Shown: in pieces, positions 1-9,051 of the stretch
Numbering within the stretch: the stretch's first letter is position 1
How the letters are laid out: the number at the start of each line of letters is the position of its first letter
NCBI GenBank assembly: GCA_040182905.1
Contig: JARQWU010000079.1
Coordinates: 1 to 37,257, forward strand
Direction of reading: 5' to 3'
DNA: 37,257 nt
From: Barthelona sp. PAP020
Taxonomy: Eukaryota; Metamonada: BaSk clade
Position numbers and translations under genes: made by a program
The notes under the pieces: generated by a model
Seen by the model: the letters and a program-made list of their open reading frames with translations, nothing else
Database searches by the model: none
Told to the model about the DNA's origin: nothing

Positions 1-1459
1 CAAATTCAAGGCTTTCCCAACTACTCATTTCAATAACACACCGTATATAAAAGCTTTCGTATACCTTTTCTTGTACCTAACGTGAAATTGTACCTAACGT
101 GAAAAGCCTTTAATTTTGCCCTTTCGTTCAACCTGAAACCCCTTCGTCCAAAGTGAATTGCAGATCTTGAAAGACTCGATCTTCACACAAAGAGTTCAAG
201 TTGAAAAAGCCAATGCTTCGCTTTGCACGAAGACCTCTCTAAACCTAATTTGATTGTATTCAATAGACGATGAGAATGCTACTAACTACACCACATTGGC
301 AAAAAAAGTTGTTTGGAATTTTACAAAAGAAATGAAATTGAACAATTTAAATTTGTATGGAAATTTTCTTCATTTCAACAACCACAGGAATAATAATGAA
401 GGAAATTAATAAATACAAAATGATAAAATAAACAAACAAAATGACAACAGCTTTACAATTATGAGGACAAAAATGAGGGTTAAATTTCAACAATAAATTC
501 TGAACAGTTTATATCCAACTCTTAGATGTGGGGGGTTGTGGTTGAGATGTTAGCAGCGTGATCTTTCTTTCCCTCTTGTATTAAATAACATTAAAAAAAA
601 AAATAAATTTTGCGAAACCGGACTATCACAACAACAAAATAAAATGAAAATAAATTGAAACTTTTGAAAACTTTTGAAACCTTTTGAAGATATTTCTTTC
701 CTTTACGACTTGCCAAATTTCCCTTCCACTTTGATGGAGCTCTGATGTAAACTGTTACATACTTCCGTACAAGTATTGAAACCTGCACGAGTTGGATATG
801 TTCAGATGTTGAAAATTTCGCTGTACCAGCTCAAAAATTCATGATGCAAAACAGAAAATGATTATAAAAGCTTTTACAAGGATTATAGGATGAGAAGGTT
901 GGCTAGTTGGTGTTTTTTTGTCAATTCTTGATCTGAGTTTAGTTCGTGAACTGAATGCCCTCTATTTCACACGACAATAATAATAAATGTTTATAAAGAT
1001 CTTTATTGTTCTCGATTAGAGTTTGGGGGTACTTGCAACTGAGCCGTTTTGCGTGGATGGTTCAGAACACTCTTAAAAAGAAAAAGAAATACTTTAGGTG
1101 TGGATGGGGCGATTATCTAAATAAAAGTTTTATAATCTCTTTCCTTCTTGCCTATAAATTTTGATTGTTCTTCTCTGAGTTTCCTTGATGAAACTTTGTA
1201 ATTTCTTGCTAACCTACTTTGTACATTTGCATCCTTATTATCCTGAATCATTTGATTCTTTGTTGTTATTTCATATTCAATTTTGATATCCATTAATATC
1301 AGAAATTGCAAGAAGAAACATTAAACACATTTATATTGTCTTTTACGTGAAATCCGTCCGCTTTGCTGCTTACACTTTTGTGTTCCATTCAAAATCAAAA
1401 AAATCAAAACCCCATATATATATCAAATTTACACTACAATTAAAAGGATAGTTATTTGT
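1..1459. other. gene-poor left edge
   Basis: No long reading frame is present on either strand and I find no tRNA B-box or rRNA signature. The stretch holds a 17-bp perfect tandem duplication at 71-104 and many short A/T runs. On the minus strand there are coding-like scraps: an ATG frame of 58 codons (1117-1293), an ATG frame ending in a possible GT donor near 1350, and a short frame at 1016-1071 behind a pyrimidine tract and AG. These might be exons of a small multi-intron gene or decayed gene pieces, but I cannot assemble them convincingly. Confidence 0.5.
71..104. repeat. two-copy 17-bp perfect tandem repeat
   Basis: TTGTACCTAACGTGAAA occurs at 71-87 and again, without a gap and without mismatch, at 88-104. 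It lies in non-coding sequence, so it is probably simple slippage or a local duplication. No function is apparent. Confidence 0.9.
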
Positions 1460-3952
1460 CTAATTTAATGATTCTAAAATATATTTTTTTTGGAACAATA
1501 TAACACGATCACACTTGATAGATAATAGGTAATCCCAACCTTTAAAATAAATGGTAGAATTAAGCAACACAGGTAAAAGACTATTGATCAAGGAATCATA
1601 TAATTCTATCAAAGAAATGATTTTCTGCTTTAATTTTATCCATTCACTATCATTTTGCTTATGCTTTTTTATGCAATCTTTGCTACCCAAATAAGCAACT
1701 ATTTTCACCCTTTCGATTTTTCGAATTTCGTCAAAGATCATTTTTTGTTCATTATAAATTTGTCTATATCGGGATATTTCAGCTCCAATTAATGTTTGTT
1801 GATGTTCTGAAGACATATTTCGAACTGTTTCTAAGAAAGACTTCTTTTCATCATTTGACAATTCAAGATTATCCCAAAATTCCATCAGGGTATCTAAAGA
1901 TTTCAGATTTTGTAACCATTCTTCTTTCACCAATTCCTGAATCATTTTTTGACATGCTTCTTCTTTTGCAAGATGTTTGTCTCTTTCCTTAACCAAGTTG
2001 TTGAACTCATCTTTAGTAATGGTAAGTATTTCTTCAAATTTATGATAATTATTGTCGTTATTTATGTTGATTAAGGTGGGTGTTGGTATTGTGGGAGTTG
2101 AATGTGTTGTTGAACTATAATTTTGAGGTGTACGAGGAACTCTTCTATGACTTTTATTAGCCTTTGGTGGTGTGGCTTTTGGTGTGGCTCTGGGCACAAT
2201 ATTCTTTGTTCGAGGTTTTGTTGAAGGAGCAGAAATCCTCATTAATTTCATGGGTATTTCATTATCAATCTCTTCAACATTAATTTTTTCTTCTTTCTCC
2301 TTTTCTTCTTCTTCTTCTTCTTCTTCTTCTGCATGCATATATTTTTGTTCTGCAGCCATTCTCAAACGTCGTTCAAGTTCTTTCTTTTCAGATTCCAATT
2401 GAGCTTGGTATCTTTCAAGATTCTCTTGATGCTTTAATAAAGACAATTCTTTTTGTTCAAAGTTTTTGACTGAAATGTTCAGATCGTGTTCTCTTTTTAG
2501 CAACTGTTCGGACAATTTCTGCAATTTTTCTGAATTTTTATCGTTTTCTTCCTTTTCACCCTGTAATTTTTTCATGAGTGTTTTTGTCTTGGTTTCATCA
2601 ACTTCCAAATTCTTTCTCATTCGATCAACATTCAATCTCTGACGTTTTAACCTTTCCTCTTCCGCTTCAATTTTAGAGTCAAACATTTGCTTTTCACCGA
2701 TAAATTCTTCTTTTGCACGATTTAGGTCAGCTTTTACTCGATTTAATTTACCATACTCGACAGCTCTCATTCTTGAAAGTTCTGCCTTCTTTTCCACTAA
2801 TTCTCTTTGTTGATCATCAAGAGCTTGCTTGATTTTTTTTTCATGTTCTATTTCAAGTTTATTTAACCTTTCAGACAATCTTTCTTTCCAGATTCTATCT
2901 CTGTTTCTTGTATTTTCATTCAAAAGATGTTGAAATCGTTCTTTTTCTTCAGTGAATACTTCTTTTCGTAGTTCTTCCCTGATTTCAGCATAAACTTGTT
3001 CCTTTGCCTTCGTTTTTATATCTGCAACAAATTTCTGTTGAAGTTCTCCTTGTAATTCAGTAAATATTTCTTCTCTTACTTGTTGTTCAATTGTTTTCAA
3101 TTGTTCTTCCAATTCTATACATCTTTTACATATTGATGATGATGATTGTTGTTGTTGATCACTTAGTTCAGAAAGATTTTTATTTTTTGCTTTCAAAAGA
3201 GTATCTTGTCGATTCACCTTTTCTTCCAAAGAAGTTTTTAATAACTCAAGTTTTGCAATTTCTTCAGTGAAATTTTGTCTCTCAACTTTTCTTTCATCGA
3301 GCACCTTTTTCATCTTAGTTTGCAACTTTTCATATTTTAACTCTTCTTCCCTACTCTTTTCTAACTTTTCAGTCAAGATTTTAATTTCGTTTTCAAAAAT
3401 ATCGTTTGAATCTTCAGCTCGTTGCATTGCTTGATGTAAGCGTTCTTTTTCAGCATTTACAATCGACAAATCATTTTGTAATTCAGCAATTCGATTCAAT
3501 TGCGCTTCAATCAATAATTTATCATCTGAAACAATATCGTTCGAATTAGATTCTTTCAATCTTTCTGGTTGAATTTTCAGATCAAAACTCTCAGATATCG
3601 TTATTTCAGGAGAATCAAATTCTTCCTTTGAAATCTTATTTTGATTATTGAAAATTGATCGATGCTCAGCCAATTCAGCTATATTATTCTGTAAAGTCAT
3701 AGGAGTCATTGTAAAGTTATGAAATCCGAAATTGCCTTCAGGAGACAAACTTTCCATTATCGGCAATAATTGTTTTCTTCTTGCAGGAGTAGATAATTCT
3801 GGATCTGTTTTTCTTAAAGGTGAATGCTCTATTTTCGATAACATAGGACTAGTTCCAGCTTTTAAAGCATAATTCAAACTATTTTCCAATAGAGATTCAA
3901 TGCTGTGAAAATTTGGACTTATTTCATTCGTTTTAATATTAGGCGTGGACAT
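1460..3952 (-). CDS. coiled-coil protein with MAP65/PRC1-like C-terminal segment
   Basis: The 830-residue product starts at the first ATG (3950-3952); the open frame extends seven codons further but has no ATG there. Residues about 1-130 are unstructured with several SP/TP sites. About 140-540 is one long, charged coiled coil. A run of nine Glu follows near 540, then a TP-rich basic linker at about 575-617. The last 150 residues (from about 674) have helical repeats whose spacing of Trp, Leu, Glu and Arg recalls the spectrin-like region of the PRC1/Ase1/MAP65 microtubule bundlers, for example the motif LMEFWDNLELSNDEKKSF. The family link is only pattern-level and the domain order is not the usual one. 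A cytoskeletal or spindle role, perhaps under proline-directed kinase control, is inference. The last codons contain an in-frame 66-nt GT...AG segment (1474-1539) that could be a retained intron. Confidence 0.75.
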   Translation of the reverse strand: MSTPNIKTNEISPNFHSIESLLENSLNYALKAGTSPMLSKIEHSPLRKTDPELSTPARRKQLLPIMESLSPEGNFGFHNFTMTPMTLQNNIAELAEHRSIFNNQNKISKEEFDSPEITISESFDLKIQPERLKESNSNDIVSDDKLLIEAQLNRIAELQNDLSIVNAEKERLHQAMQRAEDSNDIFENEIKILTEKLEKSREEELKYEKLQTKMKKVLDERKVERQNFTEEIAKLELLKTSLEEKVNRQDTLLKAKNKNLSELSDQQQQSSSSICKRCIELEEQLKTIEQQVREEIFTELQGELQQKFVADIKTKAKEQVYAEIREELRKEVFTEEKERFQHLLNENTRNRDRIWKERLSERLNKLEIEHEKKIKQALDDQQRELVEKKAELSRMRAVEYGKLNRVKADLNRAKEEFIGEKQMFDSKIEAEEERLKRQRLNVDRMRKNLEVDETKTKTLMKKLQGEKEENDKNSEKLQKLSEQLLKREHDLNISVKNFEQKELSLLKHQENLERYQAQLESEKKELERRLRMAAEQKYMHAEEEEEEEEEKEKEEKINVEEIDNEIPMKLMRISAPSTKPRTKNIVPRATPKATPPKANKSHRRVPRTPQNYSSTTHSTPTIPTPTLININNDNNYHKFEEILTITKDEFNNLVKERDKHLAKEEACQKMIQELVKEEWLQNLKSLDTLMEFWDNLELSNDEKKSFLETVRNMSSEHQQTLIGAEISRYRQIYNEQKMIFDEIRKIERVKIVAYLGSKDCIKKHKQNDSEWIKLKQKIISLIELYDSLINSLLPVLLNSTIYFKGWDYLLSIKCDRVILFQKKYILESLN
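2304..2330. repeat. TTC/GAA trinucleotide run (poly-Glu)
   Basis: Nine GAA codons, read as TTC on the plus strand, encode a Glu tract at the end of the coiled coil in the gene at 1460-3952. The pure repeat is prone to length change. Confidence 0.9.
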
Positions 3953-4125
3953 ATTATTGTTATTAATCTTCAATTACATCAATTGAAACAAGAAAAAACA
4001 AAACTTGGGCAAAACAATATTCTTATTATTATTTCTTTTCTTTAAATAATGATAAAAAATTAATATTACTAATGTAAAGCATGTCATTAAAAGGAATCTT
4101 TCAATTTTATGTGGTTATTTTTCAT

Positions 4126-4231
4126 TTAAAGTGGATAACATTTTTGCGCTTTTTCAGATATTTGTTGAAAAATAGAAAAACCTGAAGAATCCTCATTTTC
4201 AATATACTCAATTAGTTTATCACCATTTTGT
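4126..4231 (-). other. possible orphan terminal exon
   Basis: Between the alanine aminotransferase stop and the coiled-coil gene, the minus strand shows a pyrimidine-rich tract ending TTTTTACAG. An open stretch of 34 codons follows, ending in TAA (4126-4128) and reading QNGDKLIEYIENED and onward. The composition is protein-like, and the frame stays open back to the stop of the upstream gene. I find no matching first exon or in-frame donor, so it may be a remnant or chance. Confidence 0.2.
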
Positions 4232-4308
4232 CTGTAAAAATAAAAATCCAAGATGATGGAAATAAAAAAAACCTCAAATTTTATTAAATATTTTTCAAAA
4301 AATATAAA

Positions 4309-5739
4309 TTATAAATATTTTTGAAGGAATTCATTGTGGAATTTCTCAATTCTGCCTAAAAATTCATCAAAAGATTCTTCTAAAGGCAAAATTGTACATC
4401 TTAAATGATAGGTATCAGGTTTTTGTACAAAACCACATCCAGGGACACAACAAACACCAGTATTTTCCAATAATTCCAAAGCATAAAACAAATCAGGCTC
4501 CATACCTTTAGATCTGGCTATTTCAATAGCTTTGGTTGGAATATTAATGTTGGGGAATGCATACATTGATCCAGCAACCTTTTGACAACTAACACCTTCT
4601 AAACTATTCCAAAATTGAGTCATTTTTTCAGCTCTACGTTTTAAAGAGGTTTTAATTGCCTCAACTTCTTCCACATACTCTTGAATATTAGGAGGAGAAA
4701 CCATAACGGCAGTGGCCAATTGACCATCAATATTAGGGCACAATTTAACAGATGATAACTTGTAAAATAATGCATGAATGTCTTCAGGCACATTCAGAAT
4801 TTCACCGTAACCACCTCTACGACCACATTCACCGAAAAATCCTTTGGAAGTAGAATGGAATGAGAATAGTGGTATTTGACTATTCATTTCGGTAATAATT
4901 GAACGGAAACTAATGAATTCAAGTTCATCATCATAGATATTTTCTTGATACACTTCATCAGCAAATAGGACAAGTTCATGCGTCTCACAGAATTCCACCA
5001 ATTGCTTCATTTCTGCTTTGGTAAAAATGGATCCAGTAGGATTTCCAGGGTTTATCACAACAACTGCTTTTACATCGACTCCTTCAGAAATGGCCTTTTC
5101 ATATGAAGAAATAACGTGACAAATATTGTTGCCTAAACTCCAACCAGTTTCTTCCTCCAAATAATATGGAACTATCTTTCCACCAAGAAGAGTAACAGAA
5201 GCAGAATACAATGGATATTGAGGAATAGGCAACATAATTCCAGTATTATTATCTTTGATCAAAATATTTAAAGCTATTTGAATGATAGGAGAAGCACCAT
5301 CAGACAAAAAAATGTTCTTTGTTGAAACACTGCCTTTTTCTAATCCATCACGTTGTTCAATAAAAGTACAAACTCGTTGACGGAAAGATTCTAATCCTTG
5401 AGAATGAGTATAAGCACCAGTTTGAATTTGCATTTCAGAACGATACTGTCTGGCTTGTTCAATAACTTCCATGTCAAAGATTTTATCGACATTATCACTG
5501 TTTAATAAACGTTCATTGTTGACTAAACTTAAAATATCACGAAAATACGAAATTGGTTTTTGATTCAATGCTTGAGGATTTCCAATATTACAAGGAATAA
5601 TTTTGCCAAATTTAAGACCGTTGTTAGTATTCAAAAGTTCCTTTTTTAATTCTTCAGCTCTCATGGGTACAACACCACGAACAGCATATTCTGTCTTAAC
5701 AGCGTTTTGATTAATATTTTCAATGTTCAATTTGGTCAT
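4309..5739 (-). CDS. alanine aminotransferase (class I PLP enzyme)
   Basis: The 476-residue product should interconvert alanine plus 2-oxoglutarate with pyruvate plus glutamate. It has the features of the eukaryotic ALT/GPT branch of fold-type I aminotransferases: the PGNPTG turn after Asn230, the cofactor-contacting Asp261 and Tyr264 in FADEVYQENIYD, the Schiff-base Lys299 in the family signature STSKGFFGECGRRGGY, and the substrate carboxylate-binding Arg447 near YHLRCTILP. The length matches the family (about 480) and the ATG at 5737-5739 begins a complete N-terminal arm. There is no obvious mitochondrial presequence and the C-terminus (QKYL) is not a standard peroxisomal signal, so a cytosolic location is likely. 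The 3' end is followed by 74 nt of A/T-rich sequence before the possible orphan exon. Confidence 0.95.
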   Translation of the reverse strand: MTKLNIENINQNAVKTEYAVRGVVPMRAEELKKELLNTNNGLKFGKIIPCNIGNPQALNQKPISYFRDILSLVNNERLLNSDNVDKIFDMEVIEQARQYRSEMQIQTGAYTHSQGLESFRQRVCTFIEQRDGLEKGSVSTKNIFLSDGASPIIQIALNILIKDNNTGIMLPIPQYPLYSASVTLLGGKIVPYYLEEETGWSLGNNICHVISSYEKAISEGVDVKAVVVINPGNPTGSIFTKAEMKQLVEFCETHELVLFADEVYQENIYDDELEFISFRSIITEMNSQIPLFSFHSTSKGFFGECGRRGGYGEILNVPEDIHALFYKLSSVKLCPNIDGQLATAVMVSPPNIQEYVEEVEAIKTSLKRRAEKMTQFWNSLEGVSCQKVAGSMYAFPNINIPTKAIEIARSKGMEPDLFYALELLENTGVCCVPGCGFVQKPDTYHLRCTILPLEESFDEFLGRIEKFHNEFLQKYL

Positions 5740-6318
5740 TCAAATGAAGGTGAAACAAAAGAAGAGTCAAATGTTTTCGTTTGCATGATTTTTTCACCGG
5801 ATCTTTTTTTTTCATAAAAAATTTTAATTATTAAAGGATAAAGGACCATCATTGTTTATTGATTGAATCTTTTGGATTTTTCGATGGATTTTCTGCAAAG
5901 AAACCAAGACAATTTTTCCAAAAGAACTGATTTTCCAAAAGAAGCAGTTTTTTGTAAAGATGAGATAAATTATTCAAGATTTGAGGGTCTATTTCTTTTA
6001 AATCTTTTATTGAATCCAGATATCATTTCCTTTACTTTCATTATTGCATAATATCTACACACATACAGAAGATGTGAAGAAGTTCGGTAAACTGTGAATG
6101 TGAAAGCTTTTTTTGGTATTTGCTGACCTGATTGATTCTGTAATAATTTTATTCTTCTTCTGTTTTTGATTCAATACTGTTTTTCTTTTTTATCAATTCT
6201 ATTTTTAGCCTTTTTATCAAACAAAAATTAATAAGTTATGTTTTTACATGCAAAAATATTAAGGAAATACAACATATTGCCATTGACAACCCCCAAAATA
6301 AAGAGTGAATTCATAAAA
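5740..6318. other. intergenic region with a doubtful 55-codon frame
   Basis: This 579-bp gap separates two minus-strand genes, so it holds the promoter of the aminotransferase and the 3' end of the winged-helix gene. On the plus strand an ATG frame at 5884-6051 (55 codons, MDFLQRNQDNFSKRTDF...) is open and looks mildly protein-like. It has no recognisable family and is short. T-rich runs fill 6105-6240. Confidence 0.4.
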
Positions 6319-6930
6319 TTAAAAGGTGTGGGTATCCATAGCTCGATCAACCAAAATCATGCTTTTCATGTATAATTGTTGTTTCAGCATCTCAATGTTG
6401 TGTCGAGCAGTCAAAATTTTTACTGCAATATTTTCATTGAAAGATGTGTATTCATTGTGAGACTTTAAGGAATAGCGCAACATTCCTTTTTTTTCTTTGG
6501 TAGTGGCTGAATCTTCTTCAATTTCATCAACTAAACCAAGAGCTTTGAAGACTGAAATTGCTGTTGATATACGCTGTCTGGAAAAACCTGATATTTTTGC
6601 AATTTCGTTTCTTGTTAACGGTTTTTTTGATAAATTTTCTTTTAAAAATTCACATAGAATACTTATTTTCTTTGTACAACGATTGCTCTGTGAAAAATCT
6701 TCATATTCAATAGGATTTGGAATTGGAAGAGATGAATAATTTATCAAATTAGTATTAGGACCATAGTTCGTCATTGTAAAATCATAATATGGCAATGGTA
6801 ACTGTATTTCTTGAACAAAACTATTACTTGGAAATATTGTGTTGTATTGCGGCGAAATAACTGAATAATTTGGATAAATATAATGTTCGGGATTATTTTG
6901 CATATAATGAATGCAATAAGGAGTGTTCAT
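6319..6930 (-). CDS. winged-helix DNA-binding protein, E2F/DP-like fold possible
   Basis: The 203-residue product starts at the ATG at 6928-6930; two extra upstream codons begin with TTG and are not used. The first 75 residues are rich in Tyr, Asn and Pro and look disordered. Residues about 88-156 form a helix-turn-helix followed by a wing: LTRNEIAKISGFSRQRIS, then AISVFKALGLVDEI, then the strand GMLRYSL. The recognition-helix pattern (R-I-x(5)-V-x(3)-L-G-L-V) is like that of E2F/DP factors. A 25-residue amphipathic helix follows the wing, as the dimerisation helix does in those factors. The match is structural only, so other winged-helix families remain possible. It is transcribed divergently from the photolyase-family gene, with 140 bp between the start codons. 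Confidence 0.65.
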   Translation of the reverse strand: MNTPYCIHYMQNNPEHYIYPNYSVISPQYNTIFPSNSFVQEIQLPLPYYDFTMTNYGPNTNLINYSSLPIPNPIEYEDFSQSNRCTKKISILCEFLKENLSKKPLTRNEIAKISGFSRQRISTAISVFKALGLVDEIEEDSATTKEKKGMLRYSLKSHNEYTSFNENIAVKILTARHNIEMLKQQLYMKSMILVDRAMDTHTF

Positions 6931-7070
6931 GATCAAAATATGGAAAAAGTAATTGGTTCATTACAAATTATTTGCAAATATTACTGTAAATTTAATTCAC
7001 ATTCGCAAAAAATCTGTATAAATAATTAGTATACAAATGCTTATTAATAAAGTATATCAATATTTCATTC
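6931..7070. promoter_or_regulatory. shared divergent promoter region
   Basis: The 140 bp between two divergent ATG codons must contain both transcription starts. It is strongly AT-rich, with TATA-like stretches such as TATAAATAATTAGTATAC near 7017-7034. No specific operator can be named. Confidence 0.5.
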
Positions 7071-8729
7071 ATGCAAGACAAAGATATTGCTTTTCCCCAA
7101 TGGGTTAATAATAGAATTTGTACAAGGGATAATAGCTCAAATAATTTTCAAATTGATCACTTTACTCAAGTCAACAAAGATCCTGACGAAAAAAAATTTG
7201 TCATATATTTTCCATTCAATCAGATTTATTCATCCTATAATCAATCACTTGAGTTGACTATTTGGATATGTAATCAATTCAATTTTGCACCAATTGTTTG
7301 TTGTTATGTTGGCAGAGATTTTTTTCCTTTTGACATTACAAAGCGGCAAATGACTTTTATTGAACAAGGATATACTGAGTTTGGTAAAATTCTTGAAAGT
7401 CGTGGAATAAATATGCTTTATTTTGAAGAATTTGAAGAAATTGAGCCTTTACTGGATGAATGCTATGTTTGTACAACTGATTTTTCATATTTAAAACAGC
7501 AAAAACATTGTCACCATGTGTTATCAACAAAATTACAACAAAGAAATTTGGAACTTTTATATGTTGAAGGTTCTGTTGTAACACCCACTTGGATTGTTTC
7601 ATCAAAAGAAGAGTATTCACACAGATTCTTTTCAAAGAAAGTGGATGCAATTATTCATGAATATATGATTGAAGTACCCATTCATCTGGTTGAATATGGT
7701 TCATATTTTAAAGAAACAACAGAATCTACGGAAAAAGAAACAGAAAAAGCATATGAACTGCCACAGGAACTATCTTTTGAATTGCTTTTTCCAAGATTTC
7801 ATAAATTGCTTTCAAGTTGCGAATCCATACCGTTGGCAAAGGATCAACCAAAAGGTGGGTATACACAAGCAACGAAAAAACTCGACTACTTTTTTAAACA
7901 TAATCTCAAACACTATGAAGAAAATAAGAATAACTGGAATGTTGCTGCAACCTCTCAACTCTCACCGTATTTAAATTTTGGGCACATTTCACCATTAGAA
8001 ATATTAATGAGGCTACATCGATTGAAAGGACATCATCATTCAAAGGAGAATTTTGTTGACCAATTTGTGATCTGGCGTGAATTATACTTTAATTTTGTTC
8101 GCTATAATCCTTTTTATGATAGTGTTGAGGCTTTACCTGATTGGTGTAAACATACTTTGATTGAGGTGGATAGTGAAAAAGAATTGTATTATGCAAAAGA
8201 AGATATTCTTACTGGAAACACTTTAGATCCTGTTTTTAACAGTCTGATGAACCAAATAATAAGCACGGGACATTGTCATCCTTTTTTGAGAATGTATTGG
8301 GGTAAAAAAATTCTTGAGTGGTCAGAAGATCATATCACAGGGTTTAAAACATTGATAGAATTGAACAACAAGTTCTTTTTAGATGGATTTGGTGCAAACG
8401 CCTATGGAAATTGTTTATGGATATTTGGTCTGAAGGATAGGGCATTTGCACATCATGAAAACTTTGGCACAATAAGACCAATGACATTGGCTGGTCTAAT
8501 TAGAAAGTATGATTTGATTCAGCTCGTTTCAGAGTTTGGTACCAAAAATGATTTTGATGTTTTAATAAACGTTTTGACCACCAAAATCAAAACTTTACCT
8601 TCACCAAGTGTTGCTAAGGTTCAAAAGCTTATCAATGAAGAAGAAACTGCAGAAGTTGATATTGAGAAAAAAATGTCTCCTATTTTTATAAATGTTGAAG
8701 AAGCTAGTGGCATAAACACATCAACCTAA
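7071..8729 (+). CDS. class II photolyase / cryptochrome-family flavoprotein
   Basis: The 552-residue product belongs to the class II cyclobutane pyrimidine dimer photolyase family, which uses FADH- and blue light to split UV dimers. Family hallmarks appear in order: the N-terminal Rossmann-like domain with CTTDFSYL and the downstream PTWIVSSKEEY; KGGYTQATKKLDYF at the start of the helical domain; SQLSPYLNFGHISP; WRELYFNF; YNPFYDS; and MYWGKKILEW, followed by an Asn (432) placed 15 residues after Trp417, as in the flavin-contacting position of the Methanosarcina enzyme. Two differences stand out. The position 21 residues before Trp410, a Trp in typical class II enzymes, is Phe389. The N-terminal RDxRxxDN motif is replaced by FNQIYSSYN. 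Repair activity is therefore likely but not certain, and a photoreceptor role is possible. The ATG at 7071 is clear. Confidence 0.88.
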   Translation: MQDKDIAFPQWVNNRICTRDNSSNNFQIDHFTQVNKDPDEKKFVIYFPFNQIYSSYNQSLELTIWICNQFNFAPIVCCYVGRDFFPFDITKRQMTFIEQGYTEFGKILESRGINMLYFEEFEEIEPLLDECYVCTTDFSYLKQQKHCHHVLSTKLQQRNLELLYVEGSVVTPTWIVSSKEEYSHRFFSKKVDAIIHEYMIEVPIHLVEYGSYFKETTESTEKETEKAYELPQELSFELLFPRFHKLLSSCESIPLAKDQPKGGYTQATKKLDYFFKHNLKHYEENKNNWNVAATSQLSPYLNFGHISPLEILMRLHRLKGHHHSKENFVDQFVIWRELYFNFVRYNPFYDSVEALPDWCKHTLIEVDSEKELYYAKEDILTGNTLDPVFNSLMNQIISTGHCHPFLRMYWGKKILEWSEDHITGFKTLIELNNKFFLDGFGANAYGNCLWIFGLKDRAFAHHENFGTIRPMTLAGLIRKYDLIQLVSEFGTKNDFDVLINVLTTKIKTLPSPSVAKVQKLINEEETAEVDIEKKMSPIFINVEEASGINTST

Positions 8730-9051
8730 GTCAATAATTCATTAATTTTTTTAAATTTTTTGCAAAAAAGATAAAAATAAAAGAATAAAAATTTTCATTT
8801 TTCTTTTAGCTGTTAGATGATATTTTATATTGTTAGATTTACAACTTTAACAACAAATGGGGTAAAAATTTTGTTATAAAAAGTGATTGTTTTTCCTTGG
8901 TTTAGAACAGTTTATCCTAAGAATCAGAAAGTTTTTTGATCTTTTGATATTTTTGAAAATATTTGTTTAAAGACATCCCAACAAACAAATAAAGAAAATT
9001 CATTGACATTTTTTTTTTTCAAACCAAAAATAACTTTGATTTTTTTTTTGA
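8730..9051. other. intergenic, no gene seen
   Basis: These 322 bp between two plus-strand genes are very A/T-rich. Copies of AATAAA-like motifs lie just after the photolyase stop (8770-8790) and two T-runs precede the next start codon. I see no further feature. Confidence 0.6.

Noticed and set aside
1312-1459. continuation of the coiled-coil gene past its TAG by splicing into 1117-1293
   Set aside because: I found no donor and acceptor pair of compatible phase that removes the stop, and the tail already ends plausibly.
4232-4272. 41-nt GTTTTT...ACAG intron after the aminotransferase stop
   Set aside because: Splicing it puts the following segment into a frame that stops after three codons, so it does not explain the orphan exon.
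5863-6051. plus-strand frame beginning at TTG
   Set aside because: The first ATG is at 5884, leaving 55 codons with no family and no splice partners; mentioned only within the intergenic entry.
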